Shown here: piece after piece, positions 50,181-60,022 of the stretch
How the letters are laid out: each line of letters starts with the position of its first letter
Position numbering within the stretch: position 1 is the first letter of the stretch
Assembly: GCA_965203755.1 (NCBI GenBank)
Contig: OZ241910.1
Span: forward strand, 186,001-250,000
Direction of reading: 5' to 3'
Source: UBA6055 sp965203755
GTDB lineage: Bacteria; Chloroflexota; Anaerolineae; Aggregatilineales; Phototrophicaceae
DNA length: 64,000 nt
The notes under the pieces: generated by a model
Databases searched by the model: none
The model's input: the letters and a program-made list of their open reading frames with translations, nothing else
Told to the model about the DNA's origin: nothing
Position numbers and translations under genes: made by a program

Positions 50181-51200
50181 ATGACAGCAGACGAGGCTCG
50201 CAAGCGCAAAATCGACGTTCCCGCCTATGCGGCCGGGGCGCTGTCCGGCGACCGCGCCATGCTTGCCCGCGCCATCACCCTGATCGAAAGCCATGCCCCC
50301 CATCACCGCCAAGCAGCGCAGGATTTGCTGGCTCGACTGCTCCCCCACAGCGGCAAGTCCATCCGCATCGGAATCACCGGTGCGCCGGGGGCTGGCAAAA
50401 GCACCTTTATTGATGCCCTTGGCGCCTGGCTAAGCGAACGAGATTATCAAGTCGCCGTCCTGGCGATTGACCCCAGCAGCAGCATCACACATGGCAGCAT
50501 CCTCGGTGACAAAACGCGCATGGAGCGCCTTTCTCGCAACGAAAACGTCTTCATCCGCCCCTCGCCTGCCGGCGGCATCCTGGGCGGCGTCGCCAGCAAA
50601 ACCAGAGAAACCATATTCGCGTGCGAGGCAGCCGGCTATGATGTCATTCTGGTTGAGACAGTCGGCAGCGGGCAAAGTGAAATCACCGTGCGCTCTATGG
50701 TGGATTTTTTTCTGCTGCTGCTGATCACCGGCGCCGGCGATGAATTGCAGGGCATCAAAAAAGGCGTGATAGAGCTTGCCGATGCGCTGCTGATTAACAA
50801 AGCGGACGGGGAGAATAAGATTCCAGCACAGGCCGCCCGCGTTCAGTTCAATCGTCTCCTGCGCCTCTTGACACCGGCCACAGACGGCTGGGCCACCCGC
50901 GCCCATACCGCCTCCGGCTTGACCGGCGAGGGCATCGAGAATATCTGGGAAGTGATTCGGGCGTTTCAGAAACATACCAAGGGGTCGGGCGCCTTTGAAC
51001 AGCGTCGACAGTCCCAAATGCGGGACTGGCTTCATCATCTGGTCGAGGCGCAGCTCCATGCTTTTTTCTTCGGCCACCCGGCGGTGCAGTCGGCGCTCCC
51101 CGAACTTGAAGCCGCGGTGATCCAGGGCAAGCTCGCGGCCACAGTCGCCGCGCGGCAGCTGTTAGGACTGATACTGCCGCCGGAAAATGAGGGTCGATAA
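50181..51200 (+). CDS. meaB: Methylmalonyl-CoA mutase-associated GTPase MeaB
   Basis: This G3E-type P-loop GTPase of 339 residues loads and protects the B12 mutase. It has G1 RIGITGAPGAGKSTFIDAL, the MeaB switch regions AVLAIDPSSSITHGSILGDKTRM and RPSPAGGILGGVASKTRET, ILVETVGSGQSE, and the nucleotide-specificity segment DALLINKADGENK. The C-terminal dimerisation arm ends near LGLILPPENEG. ATG at 50181 aligns with the usual start (MTADEARKRKIDV); a longer frame from 50076 has no support. It lies downstream of mutAB with the GYD gene between, convergent with glpD. Confidence 0.94.
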   Translation: MTADEARKRKIDVPAYAAGALSGDRAMLARAITLIESHAPHHRQAAQDLLARLLPHSGKSIRIGITGAPGAGKSTFIDALGAWLSERDYQVAVLAIDPSSSITHGSILGDKTRMERLSRNENVFIRPSPAGGILGGVASKTRETIFACEAAGYDVILVETVGSGQSEITVRSMVDFFLLLLITGAGDELQGIKKGVIELADALLINKADGENKIPAQAARVQFNRLLRLLTPATDGWATRAHTASGLTGEGIENIWEVIRAFQKHTKGSGAFEQRRQSQMRDWLHHLVEAQLHAFFFGHPAVQSALPELEAAVIQGKLAATVAARQLLGLILPPENEGR

Positions 51201-51208
51201 AGCCGCTC

Positions 51209-52909
51209 TCACGCTGACAAGTCCACCCGATGCTTACGGCGCAGCACCTCCAGCGCATGCTCTATTTCCTGCTGCCTGCGCTCCGCCGGCCAGCCGAGTG
51301 TTTGTGCTGTAAGTTCTGCCAGTTCATCAAGCAAACCGCGGTTCAAGCCGCCCAGCATGGCGATGACCGAACGGCGCAGGACCAAATCATCCAGCCGACC
51401 GGGTTTTTCCGCCTTGAGGATAAACTCTATTTCACGCCGACTGTAAAGCGGGCCGTGCTCCAGGGGCGCATCGTTCGCCTGTGAGATATAGCCGGCGAAT
51501 TCTTCGGCGCGGGCGCCGTAACGTTCGAATAATTGGCGCAGACGTTCCAGCGGCAGTCCGCTGGCGCTTTGCAGCCGCCGCAGCCAAATGTCCTGCGCGG
51601 CCTCACTGCGCGGATAGCCGCGGCCGCCGCCAATCGAGACATGCTTTGTGCTGGTCTGGCGCGGCTGCCCCAAATCTTCCAGGACGCGGTCTGTGATCTG
51701 TTCGGCTAAGGCGCGGAAGGTCGTCCATTTGCCGCCCACCAGCGAATGAATCGGGTATTTGAGGCTGTGACCGGCGGGGATGGTTTGGATGCTGTGGTCG
51801 CGGGTGATCTGCCCGGCCGCGCCGCCTTCGCTGTAGGGCAGCGGTCGCACGCCGGCAAAGCTAAAGACAATATGCGAACGATTGACCTGAATCGTTGGGA
51901 ATACCCTGTCAATCATGCCAAGCAGATAATCCATTTCAGCTTCGGTCGGCGCCGCATCATCAGGATTTTCGATGCGAATGTCGGTTGTGCCGACCATAAC
52001 CCGCCCTAGATAGGGGAAAATCAGCACAATGCGCCCGTCATCATTCTCAAAGAATATCTCGCTGCCGCCGGTGGCTGCCAGCAAATCAGGATGGTCGAGG
52101 ACCAGATGCGACCCTTTGGCGCCGCCGATGAGGCGCCGCCGGCTTTGTCCCAGCCGCCGATTGACGAAATCAATCCAGGCGCCGGCGGCATTAATCACAA
52201 CTTTGGGATAGACGATCAAGGTCTCGCCGCTCAATTCATCCTTGAGCGTCACTGATTCATCATCGCCAGCCGCGGCGCTTACATAATTCAAGGCATGGCA
52301 GCCGCGATGGCTGGCTTCGGCATCCAGCGTCATTTCCAGACAGATGCGTTCCGGATAAGGCATCCAGGCATCATAATAGGTGGCTGCACAGACAATCTCG
52401 GGGTTAAGCTGGGGATATTCATCCAGCGCCGCCGGCCGCAGCCTGAATTCATGGCTTGGCATCTTCTGATGGGCACGCGCCAGGAAATCATAAAGCATCA
52501 GACCCAGTTTGATGACCACCGCGCCCCGTTCGCCGGGACGATCCAGCAGGTTGAGGAATTTCAGCGGCGCGTTCAGCAGGCCCGAAAACCAGCAGAAGAT
52601 GGGAATGGTGGTACGCAGGGGCTTGGCATAATGCGGGGCATTGTCCAACATTCGGCTGCGCTCGCGCAATGCCTCTTTCACCAGCCGAAACTCCCCATTT
52701 TCCAAATAGCGAAGCCCGCCGTGCAGCATGTGCGACGAGCCAGCGCTTGCGCCCGAACCGAAATCGCCGCGGTCTATCAGCAGCGCGTCCACCCCCTGCA
52801 AGGCCAAATCGCGGAAGGCGCCAATCCCATTGACTCCGGCGCCGATAATCAGTACCGAGACCTGCGGCTTGTCCTTGACCGACCGCAGGGTTTCTTCGCG
52901 GTTCATCAT
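51209..52909 (-). CDS. glpD: Glycerol-3-phosphate dehydrogenase (FAD-dependent)
   Basis: This 566-residue membrane-associated flavoenzyme oxidises sn-glycerol-3-phosphate to dihydroxyacetone phosphate and passes electrons to quinone. The N-terminal FAD site VLIIGAGVNGIGAFRDLAL, FGSGASAGSSHMLHGGLRYLE in family register, AGAWIDFVNRRLGQ, GSHLVLDHPDL, the catalytic region FSFAGVRPLPYSEGG and KYPIHSLVGGKWTTFRALAEQ are clear. A C-terminal helical domain completes it. It lies 15 bases downstream of gpmI, suggesting co-transcription of a small triose-phosphate metabolism unit. Confidence 0.93.
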   Translation of the reverse strand: MMNREETLRSVKDKPQVSVLIIGAGVNGIGAFRDLALQGVDALLIDRGDFGSGASAGSSHMLHGGLRYLENGEFRLVKEALRERSRMLDNAPHYAKPLRTTIPIFCWFSGLLNAPLKFLNLLDRPGERGAVVIKLGLMLYDFLARAHQKMPSHEFRLRPAALDEYPQLNPEIVCAATYYDAWMPYPERICLEMTLDAEASHRGCHALNYVSAAAGDDESVTLKDELSGETLIVYPKVVINAAGAWIDFVNRRLGQSRRRLIGGAKGSHLVLDHPDLLAATGGSEIFFENDDGRIVLIFPYLGRVMVGTTDIRIENPDDAAPTEAEMDYLLGMIDRVFPTIQVNRSHIVFSFAGVRPLPYSEGGAAGQITRDHSIQTIPAGHSLKYPIHSLVGGKWTTFRALAEQITDRVLEDLGQPRQTSTKHVSIGGGRGYPRSEAAQDIWLRRLQSASGLPLERLRQLFERYGARAEEFAGYISQANDAPLEHGPLYSRREIEFILKAEKPGRLDDLVLRRSVIAMLGGLNRGLLDELAELTAQTLGWPAERRQQEIEHALEVLRRKHRVDLSA

Positions 52910-52924
52910 GCCCGTTTTTCGCCT

Positions 52925-54466
52925 TCACAACTCCCGCCGGGCGCGAATCAGACTCTTGCCGGTCATCTCGGGCGGCGGCTCAATCGCCATCAAGTCCAGC
53001 ACCGTCGGCGCGACATCCGCCAGCCGTCCCCAGCTGCACAAGTCAACATCATGCCTGCCGTCAATGACAAACAGCGCGACCGGCCCGGCCGTATGATAGG
53101 TATGCGCCGCGCCGGTGGCATCAATCATCCGTTCACAATTACCGTGGTCGGCGGTGACAATGGCGACGCCGCCCTTCTTCAGCGCCGCGGCCACCAGCTT
53201 GCCGGCGCAGTCGTCCACTGTTTCGACTGCTTTGATGGCCGCCGCCAGCGAGCCGGTATGCCCAACCATATCGGGATTGGCAAAGTTGACCAGGATAAAA
53301 TCATCATCGGCTTGGCGCAGACGCTTGAGGGCTGCCGCCGTCAGCTGCGCTGCGCTCATCTCCGGCTGTAAATCATAGGCAGCCACCTGGGGCGACGGCA
53401 CGATTTTGCGGGTTTCACCGGCAAAGGGGGCTTCGATGCGTCCATTGAAGAAGAAGGTGATATGCGGGTATTTTTCCGTCTCGGCGATATGATACTGTGT
53501 TTTGCCGGCCTTGCTGATGGTCTCGGCCAAGGTATTCGACAGCAGTTCGACCGGAAACAGAATTTTGTCCGTTAAGCCCTCCATGTATTGGGTCATCGTG
53601 ACCAGCTGCAAGCTATCAAGCGGCTGGAAGGCATCGGCAGCTTCAAAATCACGCTGGGCAAAGGCCTGTGCCAGCTGGCGCATTCGGTCGGCGCGGAAGT
53701 TATAACAGAGAAGCACATCGCCGGCCTTTATTTTCAGGCTGTCATCGGCGCCGACGACGGTCGGGGGGATGAATTCATCGGTCACGCCGCGGTCATAAGC
53801 ATCTTGGATCGCTGACAATGCGTCGGCGGCGGTCTGCTCGCTTTGGCGGAAGGCCATCGCTTCATAAGCCCGGCGGGTGCGTTTCCAGCGCCGGTCGCGG
53901 TCCATGGCATAATAACGCCCACTGACCGAGCCAATCCGTCCGTTTTGATCGGCTTCGATTTTGTCCAGCGCGGCGCGGCAGAACTCGATGCCCTTTTGCG
54001 TGGGGGTGTCGCGCCCATCGGTAATCAGATGCAAAACGGGGTTGACGCCGCTCATCTTGGCAATATCCATCAGGGCATATAGATGTTGGGAGTGACTATG
54101 CACGCCGCCATTCCCCAGCAGGCCGATGAGATGCAGCTTCCTGCCGCTATGCCGGAGGGTGCGAAGGCTGTCTTGCAAGATGGGATGCCGGTTGAGTGTC
54201 CCGTCGGCGATGGCTTTGGCAATCCGTGAACTATCCTGATAGACAATCCGCCCGGCTCCCAGGTTCAGATGCCCGACTTCGGAATTGCCCATCTGCCCGG
54301 GCGCGAGTCCGACATGCTCGCCGGAGCTATGAACAATGGCGCGTTCGCGGGTCTTCATCCAGTGGTCAAAGTTGGGTGTATGCCCCTGTACGACGGCGTT
54401 TCCATGTTCGGCTGCCCGTATCCCCCAGCCATCCAAAACAATCAGCATCACCGGCTTTCTCGCCAT
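52925..54466 (-). CDS. gpmI: 2,3-bisphosphoglycerate-independent phosphoglycerate mutase
   Basis: This 513-residue alkaline-phosphatase-superfamily enzyme interconverts 3- and 2-phosphoglycerate using two Mn ions. The metal and phospho-Ser motifs are MLIVLDGWGIR, PGQMGNSEVGHLNLGAGR (catalytic Ser in GNSEVGH), HLITDGRDTP, FRADRMRQLAQA, NFANPDMVGHTG and VIVTADHGNCERM-type IVTADHGNCERM. ATG at 54466 (MARKPVML) is preferred for its spacing to AAAAGGG; another ATG lies 6 bases upstream. It precedes glpD and follows a large membrane-protein gene by 33 bases. Confidence 0.95.
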   Translation of the reverse strand: MARKPVMLIVLDGWGIRAAEHGNAVVQGHTPNFDHWMKTRERAIVHSSGEHVGLAPGQMGNSEVGHLNLGAGRIVYQDSSRIAKAIADGTLNRHPILQDSLRTLRHSGRKLHLIGLLGNGGVHSHSQHLYALMDIAKMSGVNPVLHLITDGRDTPTQKGIEFCRAALDKIEADQNGRIGSVSGRYYAMDRDRRWKRTRRAYEAMAFRQSEQTAADALSAIQDAYDRGVTDEFIPPTVVGADDSLKIKAGDVLLCYNFRADRMRQLAQAFAQRDFEAADAFQPLDSLQLVTMTQYMEGLTDKILFPVELLSNTLAETISKAGKTQYHIAETEKYPHITFFFNGRIEAPFAGETRKIVPSPQVAAYDLQPEMSAAQLTAAALKRLRQADDDFILVNFANPDMVGHTGSLAAAIKAVETVDDCAGKLVAAALKKGGVAIVTADHGNCERMIDATGAAHTYHTAGPVALFVIDGRHDVDLCSWGRLADVAPTVLDLMAIEPPPEMTGKSLIRARREL

Positions 54467-54499
54467 TGTCATTGCCCTTTTGTGTCGCTTCAAACAAGC

Positions 54500-56821
54500 T
54501 CATCCACGCAGCGCCGCGCCCAGCATGGTCGCCGCCCGCGGCGGCAACGGCGCGTCGGGATTGTACAGTCGATTTGGATCATAATCACTGTTACCGACGA
54601 AGCCTAATTCTTTCGGCAACTCATGCAGCAGCTTGACTGACATATCATCGTAGAGACGCAGCAGAATTATATCCCGATAACTCGTATCCTGGCGGAGATC
54701 CTGGCGGAGATAATAGGACCCGGACCACTTGAGATCGCTGCTGTGACACTCTCGACTTACTATCAGGCACATAAAAGCAAACCGCGGACCATCATTCTGA
54801 TACAAAACGAAATACGCGCTATCCAGCATACTCTGCCAGAACTCAGCGATGTTATTCGCCTTCAGGTCTTCAAGCGACATATCAGCCAGCAGAATCACCT
54901 CCACCGTCGGGTCAATTTGCGGAGCCTGTTCCATCATCTGTATAAGCACCCGCGCCTTGATGTTCGCGGCGTTCACAAAATGTTCATGCTGTAAGAGCAA
55001 GCGCGAAAGCGACGGAAACATCAGAATGAGACACAGTATAATGAGAATGGCATTGCGATAGCGAGGGATCGCAATTGGCCTTGTCAACAGGACAATCAGG
55101 CTGAATATCACTATCGCCGCCCCAATCGGCACATAAAAATACAGCCGCCACAGGTTATCGCGATATCTCTCTATCCATATCAGCACACCCACAGCCGGCA
55201 CGATCAACAGCAAGCCGCTCACCAGCCAGATATTGATTTGTCTTACGGACGGGAATGTGTCAGCGTCTTTGGCTCGAAGCAAGTACCAGGCAATGCCGCC
55301 CACTAGCGCAAGCATGGCAACTGTCAGGAACAGCCAGCTGTTCTGGTTGAGCGCGGTCAATGCTCCCTGCCAGCCATCGACGAAGGTATTGCGGTAGACA
55401 TTGACCATAGCAACGAATGTATTGAATATATTTGATGGAATCTCCGACAAATCCGAAGCGCTGTTGAATAAATCACTCCGATAGAAGCGCTGATTGGCGG
55501 ATAACAGCAGCAGGTAAGCAACAACTTTGCAGGCTGGAAAGATATACCAGATAACAGTTAGATTGAAGTTTTTCCAAGTCAATACGCGGCCGCGCAAGCA
55601 CCATAATAGCGGGATGACCAGGATCATAACATAGGCGCTTTCATTGGATGCGACGTTGAAAAGCAATCCCAGCCAAATGCCCAGCAAACGCAAACGGGTC
55701 GGATGTTTTTGATAATCCAATATAAGATAGACGGCAGCCAAAAGCGAAACCATGCTGAACTGCATCGGCAGCGACCGCAGTGACATCAAGCCCGAATTGA
55801 CCGGATACACCATGAACAGCATCGTCGCCAGAAAGGCATATAAGCGGGGCAGCTTGAGTTGGCGCAAGATGCCATACAGCAAAACCATCTTGCCCCAGAA
55901 TATCGCGAAATTCACCAGATGATAACCAAGGAAAGATTCTGAACTGATGAGATAAGCCAGCGTATGCGGAACTATTACCCAAAAGCGTGTGATCAGTTCT
56001 GTCTCCAATTTTGAGGGGCGGCCTTCCAGATAAGCACGAACGACCCACTCTTCGAAGTGTCCGATGCTCTCAAATCCGAAGGGCAGATACAGCAGGAGTA
56101 TGAAGAGCAGAAAGCCGCCGATAACGATTAGATCCGATTTCGATTTGTTTTTCAGATTGTGCCGCAGCGCTTGAACAACGAGTGGTATGTAAATAAGTCC
56201 GGCCAAGATGACACCGAACAGATGCCAATGAGGATGTACAAACAGGCTTCTATGAGCGGACAGTACACCTGCAACTAAATTGCTGTCGGATAATTGAAGC
56301 AGTCCGCCCATCAAGATCAGCGCAAGAACAGCAATTGACATTCTCCACAGTGGAAAAGGATTGTCCAAATGATGATGCCAGACATAATACAGAGCAAGCG
56401 CGACTGTAGACGCGGCTCCAACAAATCCAAGCAGGTAGACAATAAAGTTTGGCAGATAAACAACGTCAAACTGGAAGAGGCGCCGGGTTCCATCTTGTGC
56501 AGTGATTCCAATTTCAAGGATATTCACCACAGCAGCTGTCGGGCAGAATGCTTTTTCGCCCCAGCCAGGTTCGCCCTCATTATCAATATAAATCGACTTG
56601 ATGCCCTCAAGGTCCCACTCAAGAATGACACAATCGCCAGCCCCCGAAACCCAATCGCGATCCAGCGACATCTGCACCGTCGCCCCGCCAAACTCGGTCT
56701 CAATCCGCGGCGCTGGCTTGTTCAGCATCGCAAAGGACAGCAGAACGAACACCGCCAGCATCAGGCCTAGCAGCAGAATGCCCTTGAGAGTTCGCGTGGA
56801 CAGTCTCATATTCAAGCTCAT
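54500..56821 (-). CDS. Large polytopic membrane protein, possible GT-C-type glycosyltransferase
   Basis: This 773-residue protein starts with an N-terminal TM (LKGILLLGLMLAVFVLLSF) and a small external beta domain (residues about 40-120). About twelve further TM helices follow, then a C-terminal soluble domain of about 170 residues containing VEVILLADMSLEDLKA. The loop GHFEEWVVRAYLEGRPSKLE after a TM helix is reminiscent of the acidic first loop in GT-C enzymes that use lipid-linked sugars. The start codon overlaps the sqdB stop (ATGA), so the two proteins are made together. A role in transferring sulfoquinovose or another sugar to lipid or glycan is an inference. No family is recognised with certainty. 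Confidence 0.6.
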   Translation of the reverse strand: MSLNMRLSTRTLKGILLLGLMLAVFVLLSFAMLNKPAPRIETEFGGATVQMSLDRDWVSGAGDCVILEWDLEGIKSIYIDNEGEPGWGEKAFCPTAAVVNILEIGITAQDGTRRLFQFDVVYLPNFIVYLLGFVGAASTVALALYYVWHHHLDNPFPLWRMSIAVLALILMGGLLQLSDSNLVAGVLSAHRSLFVHPHWHLFGVILAGLIYIPLVVQALRHNLKNKSKSDLIVIGGFLLFILLLYLPFGFESIGHFEEWVVRAYLEGRPSKLETELITRFWVIVPHTLAYLISSESFLGYHLVNFAIFWGKMVLLYGILRQLKLPRLYAFLATMLFMVYPVNSGLMSLRSLPMQFSMVSLLAAVYLILDYQKHPTRLRLLGIWLGLLFNVASNESAYVMILVIPLLWCLRGRVLTWKNFNLTVIWYIFPACKVVAYLLLLSANQRFYRSDLFNSASDLSEIPSNIFNTFVAMVNVYRNTFVDGWQGALTALNQNSWLFLTVAMLALVGGIAWYLLRAKDADTFPSVRQINIWLVSGLLLIVPAVGVLIWIERYRDNLWRLYFYVPIGAAIVIFSLIVLLTRPIAIPRYRNAILIILCLILMFPSLSRLLLQHEHFVNAANIKARVLIQMMEQAPQIDPTVEVILLADMSLEDLKANNIAEFWQSMLDSAYFVLYQNDGPRFAFMCLIVSRECHSSDLKWSGSYYLRQDLRQDTSYRDIILLRLYDDMSVKLLHELPKELGFVGNSDYDPNRLYNPDAPLPPRAATMLGAALRG

Positions 56822-58002
56822 CCGATCATCTCTGATTTTTTGCGGCTGCTGTCCCAGCGAATATCGGGAACAAGCACATCAATATGCGATTCAATGCGTT
56901 CTTTATTGTCCATCAGGTCAAGCATGATCTGCTTCATTACGGATTTAACATCACGGGTCGGTCTGTAACCCAGGTCAATCAAATGCTGACGGTCTGGATT
57001 GTAGTAATGGTCTTCCAGTTCCGTGCGCGGATTATCATAATGCCTGATTTCGACAGCCAGGCCGATCTCTTCGCCGACTGCTTTGACCATATCCGCCAGT
57101 TCGGTGATCGTATAGGCGTTTTCAAATTGATTGAAAACACGGAACTCGCCCGGCTTGGGCGGATTTTCGACTGCCAGGCGCAGGCAAGCCATCGAATCCG
57201 CCAGCGGCAGGAAACCGCGCTTCTGTTTGCCCAGCCCAAACAAGGTCAGAGGATGGCCAATCACCGCCTGACAGCAAAAGCGATTGATGACCGTGCCAAA
57301 ACATTGGTCAAAATCAAGGCGGCTGCGGAGACGCATATCATCGCCCATCTCTTCAATCCGAGTCCCAAAGACTACCCCCTGCATAATATCCGTCGCCCGC
57401 AATCGCCACATTTTCGAGGCAAAATGCGTATTGTGGGAGTCGTGAACTTTGCTCTGGTGGTACCAGCTGCCGGCTTGGCGCGGGAACGGGAGACGGTCTT
57501 TCCGCCCTCGAAATTCAACTTCAAAGAAGCCTTCGGGAATATCGACATTGGGCGTTCCATATTCGCCCATCGTACCCAGCTTGACCAGATGCGCCTGCGG
57601 CGCGGCTTCTTTGACTGCCCACAGCAAATTCAGATTGTTGATGACATTGTTTTGCTGTGTCCAAACACAATGCGCTTGATCCATCATTGAATAGGGCGCC
57701 GACGGCATTTGACCCAGATGAACAACCGCCTCCGGTCGAAATTCTTCAAAGAAGCCCTTTACAAAGGCGTAATCGGTTAAATCGCCAATACGGAAATCGA
57801 GTTCGGTCCCAAATTTTTCCTGAAACGCCTGCCGGCGAGTCTGACGGTCGGCGAGCGGCAGGGCGCTGATGCCGCCCACTTCCGCAACCCATTCGCGCCG
57901 CAGCATCAAATCGGCGCCGGCGACTTCATGCCCATGAGCAGTCAGGCAAACAGCCAGCGGCCAGCCCAGATAGCCATCAATACCCGCGATCAACACTCTC
58001 AT
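56818..58002 (-). CDS. sqdB: UDP-sulfoquinovose synthase (SqdB/SQD1/Agl3 type)
   Basis: This 394-residue extended SDR builds UDP-sulfoquinovose from UDP-glucose and sulfite. Diagnostic features are NAD motif LIAGIDGYLGWPLA, LGTMGEYGTPNVDIPEG with the catalytic Thr, SWYHQSKVHDSHNT with the Tyr-x3-Lys pair, the SqdB-specific FDQCFGTVINRFCCQAVIGHP, and KRGFLPLADSMACL with PKPGEFRVFNQFENAYTI. Sulfoquinovose is the headgroup of the lipid SQDG and also occurs in archaeal N-glycans made by Agl3. The transferase SqdX/SQD2 is not present nearby. The coupled downstream membrane protein is the only candidate partner in the window. Confidence 0.93.
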   Translation of the reverse strand: MRVLIAGIDGYLGWPLAVCLTAHGHEVAGADLMLRREWVAEVGGISALPLADRQTRRQAFQEKFGTELDFRIGDLTDYAFVKGFFEEFRPEAVVHLGQMPSAPYSMMDQAHCVWTQQNNVINNLNLLWAVKEAAPQAHLVKLGTMGEYGTPNVDIPEGFFEVEFRGRKDRLPFPRQAGSWYHQSKVHDSHNTHFASKMWRLRATDIMQGVVFGTRIEEMGDDMRLRSRLDFDQCFGTVINRFCCQAVIGHPLTLFGLGKQKRGFLPLADSMACLRLAVENPPKPGEFRVFNQFENAYTITELADMVKAVGEEIGLAVEIRHYDNPRTELEDHYYNPDRQHLIDLGYRPTRDVKSVMKQIMLDLMDNKERIESHIDVLVPDIRWDSSRKKSEMIG

Positions 58003-58118
58003 GCCATGTCCGTCTTCCTATTGATCTCGCATCCGCATTCACCCAACACTGACAATTTTACAGAGTTCATCAAAGATTTGAATAGTTACTCTGATGGCTT
58101 TGGGAATCAAGGAGTAAA

Positions 58119-58913
58119 TCAGTTGGCGTCCCGACACAGGACATACCAGCCGCGCTGACTTTGGCGAACAAAATGGCAGACATGATATCCGGCTGCCAGC
58201 AGGGCTGTCATGGCATCGCGCAGATAAAGCTGCCAGATTGAAGCCTGTTTGATATTGGTTTGTTTGAGCGCAGCCAGATGCAGGGGAACTTCAATGCCAT
58301 AGCGCTTTTGGGTATAAGCCGGCAGCTGAACTCGGCGCAGGCTGCCGCTGTCATCCACATAAACCAGCTTGACATCGGCGCAATCGTCGACTGACGAACC
58401 GCTGGGCGGCGGCGCATCGAGAAGCCACATGGCTTCCAGGCGGTCGCTGGCCAGCCCGGCGTTGATGCTGTCCCGCATAGCGCCATAGTGGTCTACATAA
58501 TACCGATGCGCCGTGATGCCAAGTCGATTGAAGTTGAAGTTGGCATTGCCGCTTTGCATCGGGTCAAATGTCCAGGCTATCACACGATAACCCTGCTTTA
58601 AGCCCCATTCCCGCTGCGCCTGCTTGAGCCTGAAGCCAATCCCCTGCCGCTGAAAATCGGGATGGACGCCGGTCATGTGTGACCACAGCCACAGCGCATC
58701 GCCTCGTTTGGCGGCAAACGCAAAGCAAAATCCAACCATCCGACCCTCAAGCTCGGCGGCAAGGACGCTGCCCCCGGTATGAATGGCGGCATTCAAGGTA
58801 TAAGGCGAGGCGCATTCATAAGCCTGCATCTGCCAGACGGCCTGCTGCAATTCAACCGTCGCCAGCAGATCGGACATCTGGTTGAGTTCGCGAATAATCA
58901 AATGACCGCGCAT
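58119..58913 (-). CDS. GNAT-family acetyltransferase (COG3375-like)
   Basis: This 264-residue cytoplasmic N-acyltransferase has the acetyl-CoA pyrophosphate loop TGVHPDFQRQGIGFRLKQAQ. Before it are AAELEGRMVGFCFAFAAK strands, and after it VIAWTFDPMQSGNANFNFNRLG, a segment typical of the larger two-domain COG3375 group. The C-terminal 100 residues are less conserved and contain an irregular Ser/Asp-rich loop. It stands alone between sqdB and a divergent PLP enzyme. The acceptor substrate is unknown. Confidence 0.85.
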   Translation of the reverse strand: MRGHLIIRELNQMSDLLATVELQQAVWQMQAYECASPYTLNAAIHTGGSVLAAELEGRMVGFCFAFAAKRGDALWLWSHMTGVHPDFQRQGIGFRLKQAQREWGLKQGYRVIAWTFDPMQSGNANFNFNRLGITAHRYYVDHYGAMRDSINAGLASDRLEAMWLLDAPPPSGSSVDDCADVKLVYVDDSGSLRRVQLPAYTQKRYGIEVPLHLAALKQTNIKQASIWQLYLRDAMTALLAAGYHVCHFVRQSQRGWYVLCRDAN

Positions 58914-58989
58914 GATTCCTGGGCATCAAGTGGATAGAACTCAATAATAGCAAGAGACGGGGCAAAGGGCAAAAGGCCCGCGGTTCGGT

Positions 58990-59017
58990 TTGCAATCTGA
59001 CGGCGCCGCTCTATAAT
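58990..59017 (+). promoter_or_regulatory. Sigma70-type promoter of the cysteine-synthase-family gene
   Basis: TTGCAA (58990-58995) and a perfect TATAAT (59012-59017) are spaced by 16 bases, 45 bases before the ATG at 59062. This gives a short leader of about 38 bases with ACGAGG as ribosome site. Confidence 0.65.
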
Positions 59018-59061
59018 CAGCATATCGTCCGCTCACCAAATCAGCATGAGACGAGGTTCGA

Positions 59062-60018
59062 ATGCGCCCTGACAAGTGTCCTTCAGTCGTTGAAGCGATT
59101 GGCAATACGCCTATGGTGACTTTGTCCCGCATCACCGAGGGGCTTGCCGGCGGCATTGTCGCCAAGCTGGAGTTTCTGAACCCAGGCTATTCCAAGAAAG
59201 ACCGCATCGCCCGTCAGATGATCGAAGATGCCGAGGCACAGGGGCAGATTCAACCTGGAGACACCATCGTCGAGTTGACCAGCGGCAATACCGGCGCTGG
59301 TCTGGCGATTGTCTGCGCCGCCAAGGGCTATCACTTTGTCGCGGTGATGTCGCGCGGCAATTCAATGGAACGGGCCGGCATGATGCGGGCTTTGGGCGCC
59401 GAGGTGGTCTTAGTGGACCAGCTGCCTGAATCGGTCCCTGGTCAGGTATCTGGCGCTGACCTGGCGCGGGTTGAAGCAAAGGCGCAGGCGATTGCACAAG
59501 CGCGCGGCGCCTACCGCGCTGACCAATTTCAGTTGGCAGGCAATGCGCGCGCCCACTATGCCACGACGGCGCCGGAAATCATGCGGCAGGCTGGCGGCAT
59601 TGATGCTTTTTGCGATTTTGTCGGCAGCGGCGGCTCCTTTGTCGGCTGCGCTCGATACTTCAAAGAAAAAAATCCCGCCATTCAATGCTATATCGTCGAG
59701 CCAGAGGGCGCCGCCGCGCTTGCTGGAGAAACCGTCACTCGCCCCAACCACAAGATTCAGGGCGGTGGTTATGCCATGCCCGAGCTGCCGCTGCTTGACC
59801 GTGGTTTGGTCGATGGCTTTCTGAAGGTGCGCGACCAAGAGGCAATGGCAATGGCTCGCCGTTTGGCAAGAGAAGAGGGGCTGTTCGCCGGATTTTCGGC
59901 CGGCGCTAATGCCGCTGCCGCGCTGCGCTTATTGCAGACCATCCATCAAGGACAGACTATCGCGGCGCTGCTTTGCGATTCGGGGCTGAAGTATTTGAGC
60001 GCCGACCTGTGGGAATAA
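59062..60018 (+). CDS. Cysteine synthase-family PLP enzyme
   Basis: This 318-residue fold-type II PLP enzyme has LEFLNPGYSKKDRIARQMI with the Schiff-base Lys, the substrate loop VELTSGNTGAGLAIVC, the PLP-phosphate glycine loop DFVGSGGSFVGCARYF and the late C-terminal LLCDSGLKYLSADLW. Canonical CysK has NPxxSxKDR and CysM is similar. Here Gly-Tyr precede the Ser-Lys-Lys, a slight variant. O-acetylserine or cystathionine beta-synthase-like activity is likely, but the sulphur or other nucleophile is not evident. A strong promoter lies just upstream and the gene is monocistronic. Confidence 0.9.
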   Translation: MRPDKCPSVVEAIGNTPMVTLSRITEGLAGGIVAKLEFLNPGYSKKDRIARQMIEDAEAQGQIQPGDTIVELTSGNTGAGLAIVCAAKGYHFVAVMSRGNSMERAGMMRALGAEVVLVDQLPESVPGQVSGADLARVEAKAQAIAQARGAYRADQFQLAGNARAHYATTAPEIMRQAGGIDAFCDFVGSGGSFVGCARYFKEKNPAIQCYIVEPEGAAALAGETVTRPNHKIQGGGYAMPELPLLDRGLVDGFLKVRDQEAMAMARRLAREEGLFAGFSAGANAAAALRLLQTIHQGQTIAALLCDSGLKYLSADLWE

Positions 60019-60022
60019 GGTC

